Shown here: one piece after another, positions 44,445-53,339 of the stretch
Position numbering within the stretch: position 1 is the first letter of the stretch
Layout: every line of letters starts with the position of its first letter
Assembly: GCA_963702925.1 (NCBI GenBank)
Contig: OY969771.1
Location: forward strand, 62,001-126,000
From: CAIKMD01 sp963702925
Lineage (GTDB): Bacteria; Pseudomonadota; Alphaproteobacteria; ATCC43930; CGMCC-115725
DNA length: 64,000 nucleotides
Reading direction: 5' to 3'
The notes under the pieces: generated by a model
The model's input: the letters and a program-made list of their open reading frames with translations, nothing else
Told to the model about the DNA's origin: nothing
Database searches by the model: none
Made by a program: the position numbers and the translations under genes

Positions 44445-45491
44445 ATGAAGTTCGGAATTTGGACGCCACTGCCGCATACGATCCGCGAGGAGCCGCTGAT
44501 GACCAAGGCCATCGCGGAAAGTCAGCAGCGGGGCGGCACACAACAATCCGATACGGCGTTCGAATTTGCGCTTTCGACAGCATTGAAAGCCGAGTCCTAC
44601 GGCTTCGGCATCACCCTGATCGCTGAGCGGTTTCTGGGGCCCGACCTCGAATCATGGATGCTCGCCGCGACCCTGGCCGCCAAAACAAGCCGGATCGAAA
44701 TCATGCCAGCGGTTCACCCTGGCATGATCCCGCCACAGGTCGTGGCCAAAATGGGCGCAACGCTTGACCGGCTCAGCGGCGGTCGATTCGCCGTTAACCT
44801 GGTCAATGGCTGGTGGAAGGAAGAGTTTGACCTCTTTGGCAATCGCGCTTGGCTCGACGATCCTGAGGACCGATACAAGCGCATGGACGAGTTCATCCAA
44901 GTGATACGTGGACTGTGGATCGAGGACGAATTCTCCTTCGACGGCGCTTTCTATCATGCGGATAACGGTCGACTAGAGACAAAGCCCAAGCGCCAGCCGG
45001 CGCCGCCGATCTATGCCGCGAGCCGCTCCGAGAGCGGAAAGGATGTGATCGCGCGCTATTGCGACGTGTGGTTCACCAGCTGCGGCCCGGATCCGGAGCA
45101 ATACGCGGCCAATGTCGAAACCATGGCGCGCGATATCGACGATATGCGCAAGCGTGCGATGGGATTCGGTCGGGAAGTCAAGATTGGCGCCAGCGCGCAC
45201 GTCGTCTGCGCGGATACCATGGAACAAGCGAAAATCGCGGCCAACGCGCTGCTCGCCTATGGCAAGCGCGACCGCATCTCATTCATCGCCACCAACGGCC
45301 TCGGCGTCGGCCTCGTCGGCACGCCGGATTTCCTGGCCGAACGCATCCATCAACTCAGCGCCATCGGCGTTGATCTCCTCATGCTGAAATTCTCGCCTAT
45401 GCTCGAAGAACTGGACCGCTTCGGCACGCAAGTCATGCCTTTGCTTGGCAGCCGCTCGGCGCCCGCATCGGTGCTGCGGCCGCAGGCATGA
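44445..45491 (+). CDS. LLM-class flavin-dependent monooxygenase (RutA/SsuD-like)
   Basis: 348 aa, TIM-barrel FMNH2-dependent oxygenase of the luciferase-like family. The stretch LSGGRFAVNLVNGWWKEEFD matches the RutA/SsuD signature, and SRIEIMPAVHPGMIPPQVVA the preceding strand. Such enzymes insert oxygen to break C-N or C-S bonds; RutA opens the uracil ring. Together with nearby isochorismatase-fold (RutB-like) enzymes this suggests N-heterocycle breakdown. GGGAG precedes the ATG. No flavin reductase is seen nearby. Confidence 0.87.
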   Translation: MKFGIWTPLPHTIREEPLMTKAIAESQQRGGTQQSDTAFEFALSTALKAESYGFGITLIAERFLGPDLESWMLAATLAAKTSRIEIMPAVHPGMIPPQVVAKMGATLDRLSGGRFAVNLVNGWWKEEFDLFGNRAWLDDPEDRYKRMDEFIQVIRGLWIEDEFSFDGAFYHADNGRLETKPKRQPAPPIYAASRSESGKDVIARYCDVWFTSCGPDPEQYAANVETMARDIDDMRKRAMGFGREVKIGASAHVVCADTMEQAKIAANALLAYGKRDRISFIATNGLGVGLVGTPDFLAERIHQLSAIGVDLLMLKFSPMLEELDRFGTQVMPLLGSRSAPASVLRPQA

Positions 45492-45512
45492 GTGCCCATG
45501 CCATCAGATCAA

Positions 45513-46274
45513 TCAGGGGATGAACGTGGTGCCGCCGTTGACCGCGATCGATTGGCCGGTGACGTAGTCGGCATCGGGGCCGAGCAGAAACGCGACCACG
45601 CCAGCGATGTCCTCGGAGCGCCCAACGCGGCCGAGCGGAATGTCCTTGCCACGCGCGATCAGTTCATCCCGCGTCATGGCGCCAAGCGGCTGCGCCGTAT
45701 CGGCAAGGCCGGGAAGGACGCAATTGGTGCGAATCCCGCTTGGAGCAAGTGCCAGCGCAAGCGATTTTGTGAGCGCCATCAGACCTGCCTTCGAGGCGGC
45801 GTAATGCGCAGCGCGCGGGTCGCCGCGCAAGGCGACTGTCGATGCAATATTCACGATGGCTCCGCGCTTGCGTTCGATCATTGCCGGGGCAAACGCCCGC
45901 GCACACAAAAACGGTCCGGTCAGGTTGACACGCAACACGCGCTCCCATTCCGCGGGATCGAGATCGAGAATGGAAGATCGCGGAAAGATCGCCGCATTGT
46001 TGATGAGGGCGAAAGGCGCGCCAAGGTCTTCGATGACCTTTCGGCCGGCGCTCTCAATGGTGGCGCGATCACCCACATCGACAGCGTAGCTCCGCGTATC
46101 TGCGCCCTGCGCGCGGCATTGTTCGACGGTCTCGTTCAATCCAGCAGGCAAGATGTCCCACAGAGCAAGCCGCGCACCGTCTCTGGCGAGGCGTAAGGCA
46201 ATGGCACGACCGATCCCCTGCGCCGCTCCCGTCACGACCGCAACGGCGCCTGACTTCAATGCGTTCTCCGACAT
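45513..46274 (-). CDS. Short-chain dehydrogenase/reductase
   Basis: 253 aa. Cofactor motif TGAAQGIG (~15-22), INNAAI (~91), catalytic Ser145, Tyr158 and Lys162 (HYAASKAG), and C-terminal DADYVTGQSIAVNGG. ATG 46274 has AAGGG five bases before it; 46349 is a longer in-frame start. Divergent from another SDR with ~138 bp between. Convergent with the flavin monooxygenase gene. Substrate unknown. Confidence 0.9.
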   Translation of the reverse strand: MSENALKSGAVAVVTGAAQGIGRAIALRLARDGARLALWDILPAGLNETVEQCRAQGADTRSYAVDVGDRATIESAGRKVIEDLGAPFALINNAAIFPRSSILDLDPAEWERVLRVNLTGPFLCARAFAPAMIERKRGAIVNIASTVALRGDPRAAHYAASKAGLMALTKSLALALAPSGIRTNCVLPGLADTAQPLGAMTRDELIARGKDIPLGRVGRSEDIAGVVAFLLGPDADYVTGQSIAVNGGTTFIP

Positions 46275-46412
46275 TGCACCCTTCCCTTTTGCCAAGCCGC
46301 TCTGGATGCGTGCGGCAGTTGTACACATCGCCAATGGAGCGAGTCGCATGTCACGGGCTTAGTCCCTGACCGGCGGCGCCAAGGATTCGTTCAAATCATA
46401 TGGAGAGAGACG

Positions 46413-47216
46413 ATGGACAAAGACAAACTCGCGGGTCGCGTTGCCTTGATCACAGGCGGGGGTGGCGAAATCGGACGAGCCATTGCCGAGCGATTTGCGC
46501 GCGAAGGGGCCGAGGTCGCCATTGCGGATCTTTACCTTGAACAGGCGAAAACGGCTGCCGCCACCATCCGCGAAGCCGGCGGTACCGCCATCGCGATCGA
46601 AACGGACGTGGCAGATCCCAACAGCGCCGCCACCGCCGTCGCACGGACCACCGCAGAATTCGGCAAGGTGACGGTCCTCATCAATGTCGCGGCCGCGCCA
46701 ACGGTACAGGGCACGGTGGAGACGATTGCGCTTGCCGACTGGAATTTGACCTTCGCCGTCAATCTCACGGGCGCGTTCCTCACCTGCAAATACGCCGTCC
46801 CCGAGATGAGGAAGGCGGGCGGCGGAAGCGTCATCAACATTGCGTCGCAACTTGGTCATCTCGGCGTGCCTTCTGGCTCTCCCTATTGCACCAGCAAGGC
46901 AGCGTTGATCTTCTTCACCAGGATGCTCGCTATCGACCATGCCTGCGACAACATCCGGGCCAACACCATTTCGCCTGGCGCCATTTCGACCTTGCGGTCT
47001 AGCCTGCGCTTTGGCGGCAGCAAGGAAGCGGCGGCCATAGTGCACGGCCCGAAACACCTCATGGGCCGTCCAGGGCGCGTTGACGAAGTGGCTGCGGCGG
47101 CCAGCTATCTCGCTTCGGACGACGCCTCCTTCGTCACCGGTGCCGATCTTCTCGTCGATGGCGGATATACCGCGTTCAAAGGTACGGTCGACGCCGGTCG
47201 CGTGCCCACCATGTGA
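46413..47216 (+). CDS. Short-chain dehydrogenase/reductase
   Basis: 267 aa. Cofactor motif TGGGGEIG, catalytic Ser145, Tyr158 and Lys162 (SPYCTSKAAL), end DASFVTGADLLVDGGYT. The usual NNAG is replaced by INVAAAP at ~90-96, a departure at the structural Asn loop. GGAGAG precedes the ATG. Divergent from the SDR at 45513-46274, probably sharing a control region. Confidence 0.88.
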   Translation: MDKDKLAGRVALITGGGGEIGRAIAERFAREGAEVAIADLYLEQAKTAAATIREAGGTAIAIETDVADPNSAATAVARTTAEFGKVTVLINVAAAPTVQGTVETIALADWNLTFAVNLTGAFLTCKYAVPEMRKAGGGSVINIASQLGHLGVPSGSPYCTSKAALIFFTRMLAIDHACDNIRANTISPGAISTLRSSLRFGGSKEAAAIVHGPKHLMGRPGRVDEVAAAASYLASDDASFVTGADLLVDGGYTAFKGTVDAGRVPTM

Positions 47217-47268
47217 CATCAAACTTGCGATGGCCAGATCTGAGAGGGTATGGCAAGCACCGACCGCG

Positions 47269-48114
47269 TCAGTCACGTGCTGTCCCGATTCCCTTTTCCT
47301 GCAGGAAAATGCTGGCAAACAAACGCTGGCGAAGCGCGGTAAAGCGCTCGTCGCCGCGGGTTTCGATCTGGTCGCGCGGATAGGGCAGAGCGACGGCCAG
47401 ATCTTCCTTGATCGAAGCAGGTGCCCGACCGAGCGAGAGGATGCGGCTGGAAAGAAACACCGCTTCCTCGACATCGTGCGTGACGAACAGAATGGTGATC
47501 GGGATCTTTTCCCATATGTTGAGCAGAAGCTCTTGCAGGATCGCGCGCGTCATCGCGTCGACCGCGCTGAATGGCTCGTCCATGAGCAGAACCTTCGGGT
47601 TGCAAATCAGCGCGCGCGCGATGGCAACCCGTTGCTGCATGCCACCGGAAAGCTGTGTCGGGTAATAGTCTTCGTACCCTTCCAGCCCGACTAGCTTGAC
47701 GTATTCGTGGCACTTCTCGCGGGCCTCCGCGCGCGAAAATTTCTTTTGAATGTTCAGCCCGAAAGCCACATTCTCGATTACCGTCCGCCATGGGAATATC
47801 GACTTGGCATATTGCTGGAACACATAGATCATGCCTTCCGGCGGACCGTCGATCTCGCGACCATTGAAGATGACATAGCCGCCAGTCGGCTTCTCGAGTC
47901 CTGAGACAAGCCTGAGGAGGGTCGACTTGCCGCAGCCGGATGGCCCGACAATGGACAGAAAGCTTCCGTTTTGAATTTTGTATGAAAATCCCTTGAATAC
48001 CGATTCGCCGCGGCCGTTGTTTGTGTAGATCTTGTCGATATTAATCAGTTCGATGATGTGATTCTCGATCTTCGCCGCCGCGCCGGGCCGCGCAGGCCGG
48101 GCATCCGGCGTCAT
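47269..48114 (-). CDS. ABC importer ATPase (SsuB/TauB type)
   Basis: 281 aa. Walker A GPSGCGKST, Q-loop VFQQYAKSIFPW, signature LSGGMQQRV, Walker B VLLMDEPFSAVD, H-loop VTHDVEEA. ATG 48114 is favoured by AGGAGG just upstream; in-frame ATGs at 48174 and 48306 are alternatives. Unlike the other two importers, this ATPase is divergent from its permease, hydrolase and binding-protein genes. Confidence 0.9.
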   Translation of the reverse strand: MTPDARPARPGAAAKIENHIIELINIDKIYTNNGRGESVFKGFSYKIQNGSFLSIVGPSGCGKSTLLRLVSGLEKPTGGYVIFNGREIDGPPEGMIYVFQQYAKSIFPWRTVIENVAFGLNIQKKFSRAEAREKCHEYVKLVGLEGYEDYYPTQLSGGMQQRVAIARALICNPKVLLMDEPFSAVDAMTRAILQELLLNIWEKIPITILFVTHDVEEAVFLSSRILSLGRAPASIKEDLAVALPYPRDQIETRGDERFTALRQRLFASIFLQEKGIGTARD

Positions 48115-48417
48115 CGCCTCCTGCCGGTGGAGGCTCACGCGCTCGCTGCTGCGTCGTGCTGTTATGATGCGCATCGATCGCCCCTGTGTTGGTCTCTCGC
48201 TGGACCTAGCAAGCGTTATGCCACGCCCGCAGTGCCGCCCGGATTTGTCTGCCGCTTCTCGCTCGTGCCGGCCTTGCGCCGCGGGCCTGCGGCTTGAGCG
48301 CCGCATCGAGCTTTAAGCGGCGGCTAAACAAGGCTAGCTGGAAATCAGCCCAGATGGTGCGGCCCCTGCACAGCTTTGCATCGAAGCGTGCAGCAAAAGG
48401 CGGCACGTCTGTGATCT

Positions 48418-49341
48418 ATGCGCAGCAATTTCGCCGACCATCTCATCGCAGCACCGGCTAACGCGCCATATGCGCCGCGCAATTCGTATTTGGTATGGGA
48501 TTTGCTTGGAAACTCGATAGAGCTGCCATGCCATAACGTGCGTGGATTTTGCTCAGATGGCGCTGATCATCGGAGGCGAGACCTGACGAAGCGCGTCCCC
48601 GGATTCATGTTGTTCGCACTGCTCTTGGTTCTTTGGGAGGTCAGTTCCGCACGGGGCCTTGTCGATCCCGTCTCCGTCCCGCGCGTCAGCGCCATCTTCA
48701 GCTCGTGGATTGCTAGCATCGCCGACGGAGAGCTGTTCTTGCAGCTCGTCTTTACGATCCGGCGCATCCTGTTTGGCTTCAGCCTGGCCGTCGCGGTAGC
48801 GGTTCCCCTCGGCCTGGTGATGGGCAGCATCCCCTTCGTGTATCGGCTGCTTGAGCCGCTTACCGAGTTTATCCGCCCGATACCGAGCTCGGCTTACATC
48901 CCCGTTGCCATCCTGTTTCTCGGCATCGGCGATGAAATGAAGATTTTCGTCATCTTTCTCGCCTGCATATTCCCGATCCTGCTCAACACCTATGGCGGCG
49001 TCCATGGCATCGATCCGATCCTCATCGACACCGGCCGCACCTTTGGCATCTCGCGGATCATGGCGCTATGGCAGATCATGCTGCCTGCGGCCCTGCCAAG
49101 CATTCTCACAGGCATGCGCATCAGCCTCGGCATTGCGTTGATCGTATCCGTCGTCGCCGAGATGATCAGCGGCAATAGCGGCATCGGCTATTTCATTCTC
49201 GACATGCAGCGAGTCTTCCGTGTGCCGGAAATGTTTGCCGGCATCTTCACGCTCGGCCTGCTCGGCTACCTGATCAACTTCATCTTCTTGCGCGTCGAAG
49301 GCCGCTTCTTGCGCTGGCGCGGGACCGCGAACGAGGCTTGA
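48418..49341 (+). CDS. ABC importer permease (SsuC type)
   Basis: 307 aa as drawn; about six hydrophobic segments and EAA-like loop TFGISRIMALWQIMLPAALP. Membrane homology starts near residue 60 (VPGFMLFALLLVLWEVSS), so the first ~55 residues may not be translated: CTG at 48583 has GGAGGCGAG six bases upstream and would be the natural start, while ATG 48607 is too deep. Followed by the PuuE-like hydrolase and binding protein. Confidence 0.85.
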   Translation: MRSNFADHLIAAPANAPYAPRNSYLVWDLLGNSIELPCHNVRGFCSDGADHRRRDLTKRVPGFMLFALLLVLWEVSSARGLVDPVSVPRVSAIFSSWIASIADGELFLQLVFTIRRILFGFSLAVAVAVPLGLVMGSIPFVYRLLEPLTEFIRPIPSSAYIPVAILFLGIGDEMKIFVIFLACIFPILLNTYGGVHGIDPILIDTGRTFGISRIMALWQIMLPAALPSILTGMRISLGIALIVSVVAEMISGNSGIGYFILDMQRVFRVPEMFAGIFTLGLLGYLINFIFLRVEGRFLRWRGTANEA

Positions 49342-49394
49342 TGGGACAACGGCACGATGAGCAGGCGCTGCTCAACTAAAGAAGGACAGACATT

Positions 49395-50252
49395 GTGAAA
49401 GAGTTCGATCCTTTTTCTCTATACCCGTATCAAGCGATCATCGACCGCCCAGCCATCGTCTGGCCGAAAGATGCACGCATCGCTGTCTGGGTTGTCCCCA
49501 ACATCGAGCACTTTCATCTGGAGTTGACCAATCAGGCGCCGGACGTACGCAACTACGCGCGGCGCGACTACGGCAACAGGGTCGGCGTTTGGCGGCTAAT
49601 GGAGGTCCTGGCGAAGCACAACGTTCCCGGCACGGTCGCGCTCAACAGCGAGGTCGGCAAGTACTATCCGCGCATCATGGAGGAGGCGATCAAGCTCGGT
49701 TGGGAGTTTATGGGCCACGGCACCACCAATTCCATTCTGCTGACCGGCCTCGACAGGGCCGCTCAGAACACCGTCATCGCGGAAACCAGACGGATGATTG
49801 AAAGCTACGGCGCGGCCATGCATGGCTGGCTTGGGCCGGGGCTTGCGGAGACCTGGGATACGCTCGCTTTGCTCAAAGCGAACGGAGTCGAATATGTCGC
49901 CGATTGGATCCATGACGATCTGCCTGTGCGCATGAACAACGGCCTTTACTCGATCCCTTACACGATCGAGCTCAACGACATGCCGTTATTCAACACGCCG
50001 AGTATCAGCATACAAGACTTCCACCAGAGGATTTGCGATGCCTTCGATGTTCTTTACGCCGAAGGCGAGAAATGCTCGCGTGCGATGTGTATCGCGCTGC
50101 ATCCGTTTCTGAGCGGATCACCGCACCGCGTAAAATATTTGGACAGGGCGTTGCAATACATCGCCTCCCATGACCGAGTCTGGTTCGCGACTGGCCATGA
50201 CCTGATCACGGCGTATAAGGCGCAAGAAGCCGCGTTGCGATCCGTCGCCTAA
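49395..50252 (+). CDS. Polysaccharide-deacetylase-fold hydrolase (PuuE/imidase-like)
   Basis: 285 aa, GTG start with GAAGGA eight bases upstream. Shares with the protein at 42053-42952 the segments RDYGNRVGVWRLMEVLAKHN, GTVALNSEVGKYYP, WEFMGHGTTNS and IALHPFLSGSPHR. As there, the NodB-type TFDDG motif is missing, favouring a cyclic amide or imide substrate. Lies between permease and binding-protein genes of the third importer. Confidence 0.83.
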   Translation: MKEFDPFSLYPYQAIIDRPAIVWPKDARIAVWVVPNIEHFHLELTNQAPDVRNYARRDYGNRVGVWRLMEVLAKHNVPGTVALNSEVGKYYPRIMEEAIKLGWEFMGHGTTNSILLTGLDRAAQNTVIAETRRMIESYGAAMHGWLGPGLAETWDTLALLKANGVEYVADWIHDDLPVRMNNGLYSIPYTIELNDMPLFNTPSISIQDFHQRICDAFDVLYAEGEKCSRAMCIALHPFLSGSPHRVKYLDRALQYIASHDRVWFATGHDLITAYKAQEAALRSVA

Positions 50253-50258
50253 AGGCCT

Positions 50259-50275
50259 CCTGCGATTCGCGCAGG
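50259..50275 (+). terminator. Small hairpin after the hydrolase gene
   Basis: CCTGCG / CGCAGG around ATTCG, six bases after the stop; a second hairpin GGGACT / AGTCCC lies at 50318-50334. Neither has a T-tract; they may set transcript levels of the downstream binding-protein gene. Confidence 0.35.
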
Positions 50276-50400
50276 TGCTATTAGAAGACTTGAAATGAGG
50301 TCGTTCGGGGAGGGCGCGGGACTATTCCAGTCCCAGGGGGCGACAGGATCATTCAACGGAGGCGGCTGATCCGGGCGGATAGCTGCTCGTGGAGACGGGT

Positions 50401-51366
50401 ATGAAAAGATGGAAGCCGATACTGATCACTGCGACCCTTGCGCTCGCTTTATTCGCCGGGCAGGCCTCTGCCGAATCTGTCAACATCGGCATTCTGAAAA
50501 TGGCGGCGCTCACCGATCCCTGGGTCGCCGCAAAAGAGGGCTTCTTCCAGAAAAACGGCCTTGATGTCAGTCTTGTCCAGTTTAACGCCGGATCGGAGGC
50601 GGTCGCGGCGTTACAGGCCGGCAGCGTCGATATAATCCTGTCGATCCCAGGCACGGTGATGACGGCGGACGAGCGCGGCTTCGACATGGTCGCGATATTT
50701 CAGAACGAAGTCGCGAAAGTAAAAGGCCCCGACTCTGGCTCCATTCAGGTGCTCAAGGACTCTGACATCCACAGCCTGAAGGACCTTGCCGGAAAGCGCG
50801 TGGCCGTTTCGCAGCTGCATAGCCAGAACACGGTCGGCGCGCAGATGCTGATCAAAGAGGCAGGGGTTGACCTCAGCACCGTACAGTTCTTGGAGCTTCC
50901 CTTCCCCACGCAGTACGAGGCGCTAAAAAACAAGCAGGTCGACGCGGTCGTGACTGTTGATCCTTACACGACCCAACTGCAGGTCTCCGGGCTCGGGCGC
51001 GTCATTTCATGGAACTATGTCGAATCGATTCCCGAGCAACCACTTGGCGCGTGGTTTGTGAAACGCTCCTATCTTGCCAAGAACGGCGATGTCGTTACCC
51101 GCTTCAATAAGTCGATCAATGAAGCGATGGATTACATGAACGCCGATCCGGATCGCGCGCGCGCGCAAGTCGTCGCTTTTACCGGCCTGTCGCCGGAACT
51201 GGTGAAGGGCATGCCCCTGATCGGCTGGGACTACCACGTGAAGCCAGATCGCTGGCAGAAGGTGATCGAGCTTATGACCGAGACCGGAGAGCTGAAAAAG
51301 CCACACAAAGCCGACGAATACTTCTCCGAGCAGATCAGGCCTTACATTGAGGCCGCGACGAACTAG
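50401..51366 (+). CDS. ABC importer substrate-binding protein (NMT1/SsuA type)
   Basis: 321 aa. Signal peptide MKRWKPILITATLALALFAG ending QASA-E, then the family segment AALTDPWVAAKEGFFQKNGL. ATG 50401 with GGAG six bases before it is preferred over GTG 50389. The TAG stop lies exactly at the TA where an IS630-family remnant begins, so the natural C-terminus may have been altered slightly. Confidence 0.88.
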   Translation: MKRWKPILITATLALALFAGQASAESVNIGILKMAALTDPWVAAKEGFFQKNGLDVSLVQFNAGSEAVAALQAGSVDIILSIPGTVMTADERGFDMVAIFQNEVAKVKGPDSGSIQVLKDSDIHSLKDLAGKRVAVSQLHSQNTVGAQMLIKEAGVDLSTVQFLELPFPTQYEALKNKQVDAVVTVDPYTTQLQVSGLGRVISWNYVESIPEQPLGAWFVKRSYLAKNGDVVTRFNKSINEAMDYMNADPDRARAQVVAFTGLSPELVKGMPLIGWDYHVKPDRWQKVIELMTETGELKKPHKADEYFSEQIRPYIEAATN

Positions 51367-51870
51367 AGCGGAATCCGATCAGGTTGAAGCCTGGCCTGGG
51401 TTCTTGAAGTGGTTACGGCATTTGTCGGGCTTGAACAGGTCTAGGACGTTTCCGATTCGATGGTGGACGCCAAAGACGGTGCGTTCCTGGGCTTTGCGCG
51501 GCATCGCTTCGAGCTTTGCAAAGGCTCGTACGATTGGATTGAGATTGGGGGTGTAGGGCGGCAGATAGCGCAATTCGCCGCTCGATGATCTCGCGCATCT
51601 CCGCAGCCTTATGAGTAAGCAGATTGTCTAGGTGACCGAATCGCCCGGCTTGCGCGTTGGCGCGAGGTATCGGCGGATGATTCGATGAAAATCGTCCCGG
51701 TCATTGAGCCGTCGATGACGAAGGGCGTTGTGATCGGCGGAGATGCCAATGTTGAACGTCAACGCCGTCTTCCGCCCTCACTTAGTGGCGACCGCCCTCC
51801 TTTGCGTCCCCTGCCCATCTGCCGCACATTGGTGCGCGCGCGTCGTTCAGGCCTTTGACTCGATTTGGAA
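51365..51870 (-). mobile_element. IS630-family insertion sequence remnant
   Basis: On the minus strand: VIDGSMTGTIF, then in another frame YLAPTRKPGDS, then DNLLTHKAAEMREIIERR, then YLPPYTPNLNPIVRAFAKLE and FKPDKCRNHF. These are the DDE-domain landmarks of IS630 transposases in order, broken by at least three frameshifts and stops. The end at 51365-51366 begins at TA, the IS630 target dinucleotide. Non-functional. Confidence 0.85.
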
Positions 51871-52039
51871 ATCGGGTCTGGAGGGAATTCTAGTCCCCCA
51901 GCCCACTCAAGAAACGCCTGCTACGTAAGGACTTCTTGCGCGAACGACTGAGGGTCTAGGCCATGCCGTCTGTGATTTCGGGCGATCTCCCCATGCGACT
52001 TGACTAGCGCCAGCGATGCGCCACGAGGAGCCAACGGGG
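51871..52039. other. Intergenic, nothing recognised
   Basis: Flank of the IS630 remnant; no gene, hairpin or operator was seen. Confidence 0.4.
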
Positions 52040-52207
52040 TCAGTAGCCGATATAGGGGCGGCCGAATAATACCATGACCACGAGCACGACCAGGACGACG
52101 CCAATGACGCCCAAGCCCCCGCCACCGTAATGACCGCCGCGATAGCCGTAATAACCGCCGCCTCCGAACAGGAGGAAAAGGACGAGAATGATTAGCAACA
52201 ACGACAT
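52040..52207 (-). CDS. Gly-rich small membrane protein, 55 aa
   Basis: MSLLLLIILVLFLLFGG-type N-terminal hydrophobic segment, a Gly/Tyr-rich loop (YYGYRGGHYGGGG) and a second hydrophobic segment GVIGVVLVVLVVMVLF, ending GRPYIGY. It resembles the DUF3309-like Gly-rich small membrane proteins. AGGAG is seven bases before the ATG. A GTAGTTTCCGA element is 84 bp upstream, so it probably belongs to the stress set of 52-61 kb. Function unknown. Confidence 0.75.
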   Translation of the reverse strand: MSLLLIILVLFLLFGGGGYYGYRGGHYGGGGLGVIGVVLVVLVVMVLFGRPYIGY

Positions 52208-52290
52208 GATTTTCTCCTAGAGCTCTGGCATCGCCACATGGCGCACGCGACGAGGATCATTGTGCTGCCGTACAGCATAAGCGGGTAGCG

Positions 52291-52303
52291 TCGGAAACTA
52301 CTC
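52291..52303 (-). promoter_or_regulatory. GTAGTTTCCGA element A
   Basis: Minus strand reads GAGTAGTTTCCGA followed by CGCTACCC, 84 bp upstream of the 55-aa membrane protein gene. Member of a repeated upstream motif. Confidence 0.6.
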
Positions 52304-52440
52304 AGCGCCGCGCGCAGCCGAGATCGCGCCGATAAACAACGAAAATCGCCAGCAAGTCGCGCTGGCGAACATCGTCGCGTTGAAACGGTGTTGGAGAAAA
52401 TGGATAACGGCGCGAGCGAGGCTTCGAGACTGCAAAGCAG

Positions 52441-52779
52441 CTAGACGGCGTCGTGCCCCGTCTCGCCGGTGCGGATCCGGACCGCTTGATCGATGGTCGT
52501 TATAAAAATCTTACCATCGCCAACCTTCCCGGTTTTGGCGGCATGTTGGATGGCCTCCGCTGCACGCTCCACCAGCGCGTCGTCCATGACAACTTCGAGT
52601 TTCACTTTTGGTTGGAACTCGATGACATACTCCGCACCGCGATAATGTTCGGTGTGGCCTTTCTGACGCCCGAAGCCTTTCGCTTCGGTGATGGTGATGC
52701 CTTGGATTCCCACCTCGTGAAGCGCCTGCTTCACTGCATCGAGCTGGAACGGTTTAATGATTGCTTCGACCTTTTTCAT
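52441..52779 (-). CDS. Nitrogen regulatory protein PII
   Basis: 112-aa trimeric signal protein (GlnB/GlnK) reporting 2-oxoglutarate, ATP/ADP and glutamine status. T-loop GFGRQKGHTEHYRGAEYVIE with uridylylation Tyr51; B-loop KTGKVGDGKIF intact. Normal length. AAGGAAG precedes the ATG. Neither amtB nor glnA is adjacent, so the usual clues to GlnK or GlnB identity are missing. It lies among stress genes but has no element of their shared upstream motif. Confidence 0.93.
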   Translation of the reverse strand: MKKVEAIIKPFQLDAVKQALHEVGIQGITITEAKGFGRQKGHTEHYRGAEYVIEFQPKVKLEVVMDDALVERAAEAIQHAAKTGKVGDGKIFITTIDQAVRIRTGETGHDAV

Positions 52780-52842
52780 GTAATCTTCCTTGAAGATGTG
52801 AGTATGAACGAGAGCCGTACCTTTTGGCTTATGCTGCCGTGT

Positions 52843-53262
52843 TCATCGCGAACTCTCGACCGCGCTCGCCAACGGGGGTGATTCCGCCGTCAGCTGCTGA
52901 GCGCAGAGATCGGCGGCGCCGGCCACTGGCTCTTTCATTCCAGGCAGCGTCGCCCAGCCGCCTTTGGTGATGAAGCCAGCACGATCCCACCTATCGGCTT
53001 TGTTCAACGAAGCGAGTTGAACGGCTGAAGCCGGGTCGGCCTTGAATTGGGCGACACAAAGGGTTGCCGCCAAGCCCGCGGTCGCGCCGTCTGCCGCTTT
53101 CTGTGTCATGTCCCTCGCGGTACCGCCGGTCACCCAGCCGCCCCAATTAAAGCCGATAATGATGGTCGCGATGGCGCACAGGCCACCGGCCCAACACAAC
53201 GCGCTCTTGGTCGGCCGATAATCTTCGAAACGCTGCATGATACCGGGATTGGGTGCTGCCAT
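52843..53262 (-). CDS. Small membrane protein of unknown function, 139 aa
   Basis: One hydrophobic segment near the N-terminus (LCWAGGLCAIATIIIGFNWG GWV), then a soluble region with two Cys (TLCVAQF, DLCAQQL) and a conserved-looking WDRAGFITKGGWATLPGM. Likely anchored in the inner membrane with the C-terminal part periplasmic. GGAGG before the ATG; GTAGTTTCCGA element 78 bp upstream. No named family recognised. Confidence 0.75.
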   Translation of the reverse strand: MAAPNPGIMQRFEDYRPTKSALCWAGGLCAIATIIIGFNWGGWVTGGTARDMTQKAADGATAGLAATLCVAQFKADPASAVQLASLNKADRWDRAGFITKGGWATLPGMKEPVAGAADLCAQQLTAESPPLASAVESSR

Positions 53263-53339
53263 TTGTTTCCTCCATCATGTTCTGTTCGCACAAGAAAGCG
53301 ATGGTGAAGGCTACCGTCGGCGCGAGGTTTTGGATACCG

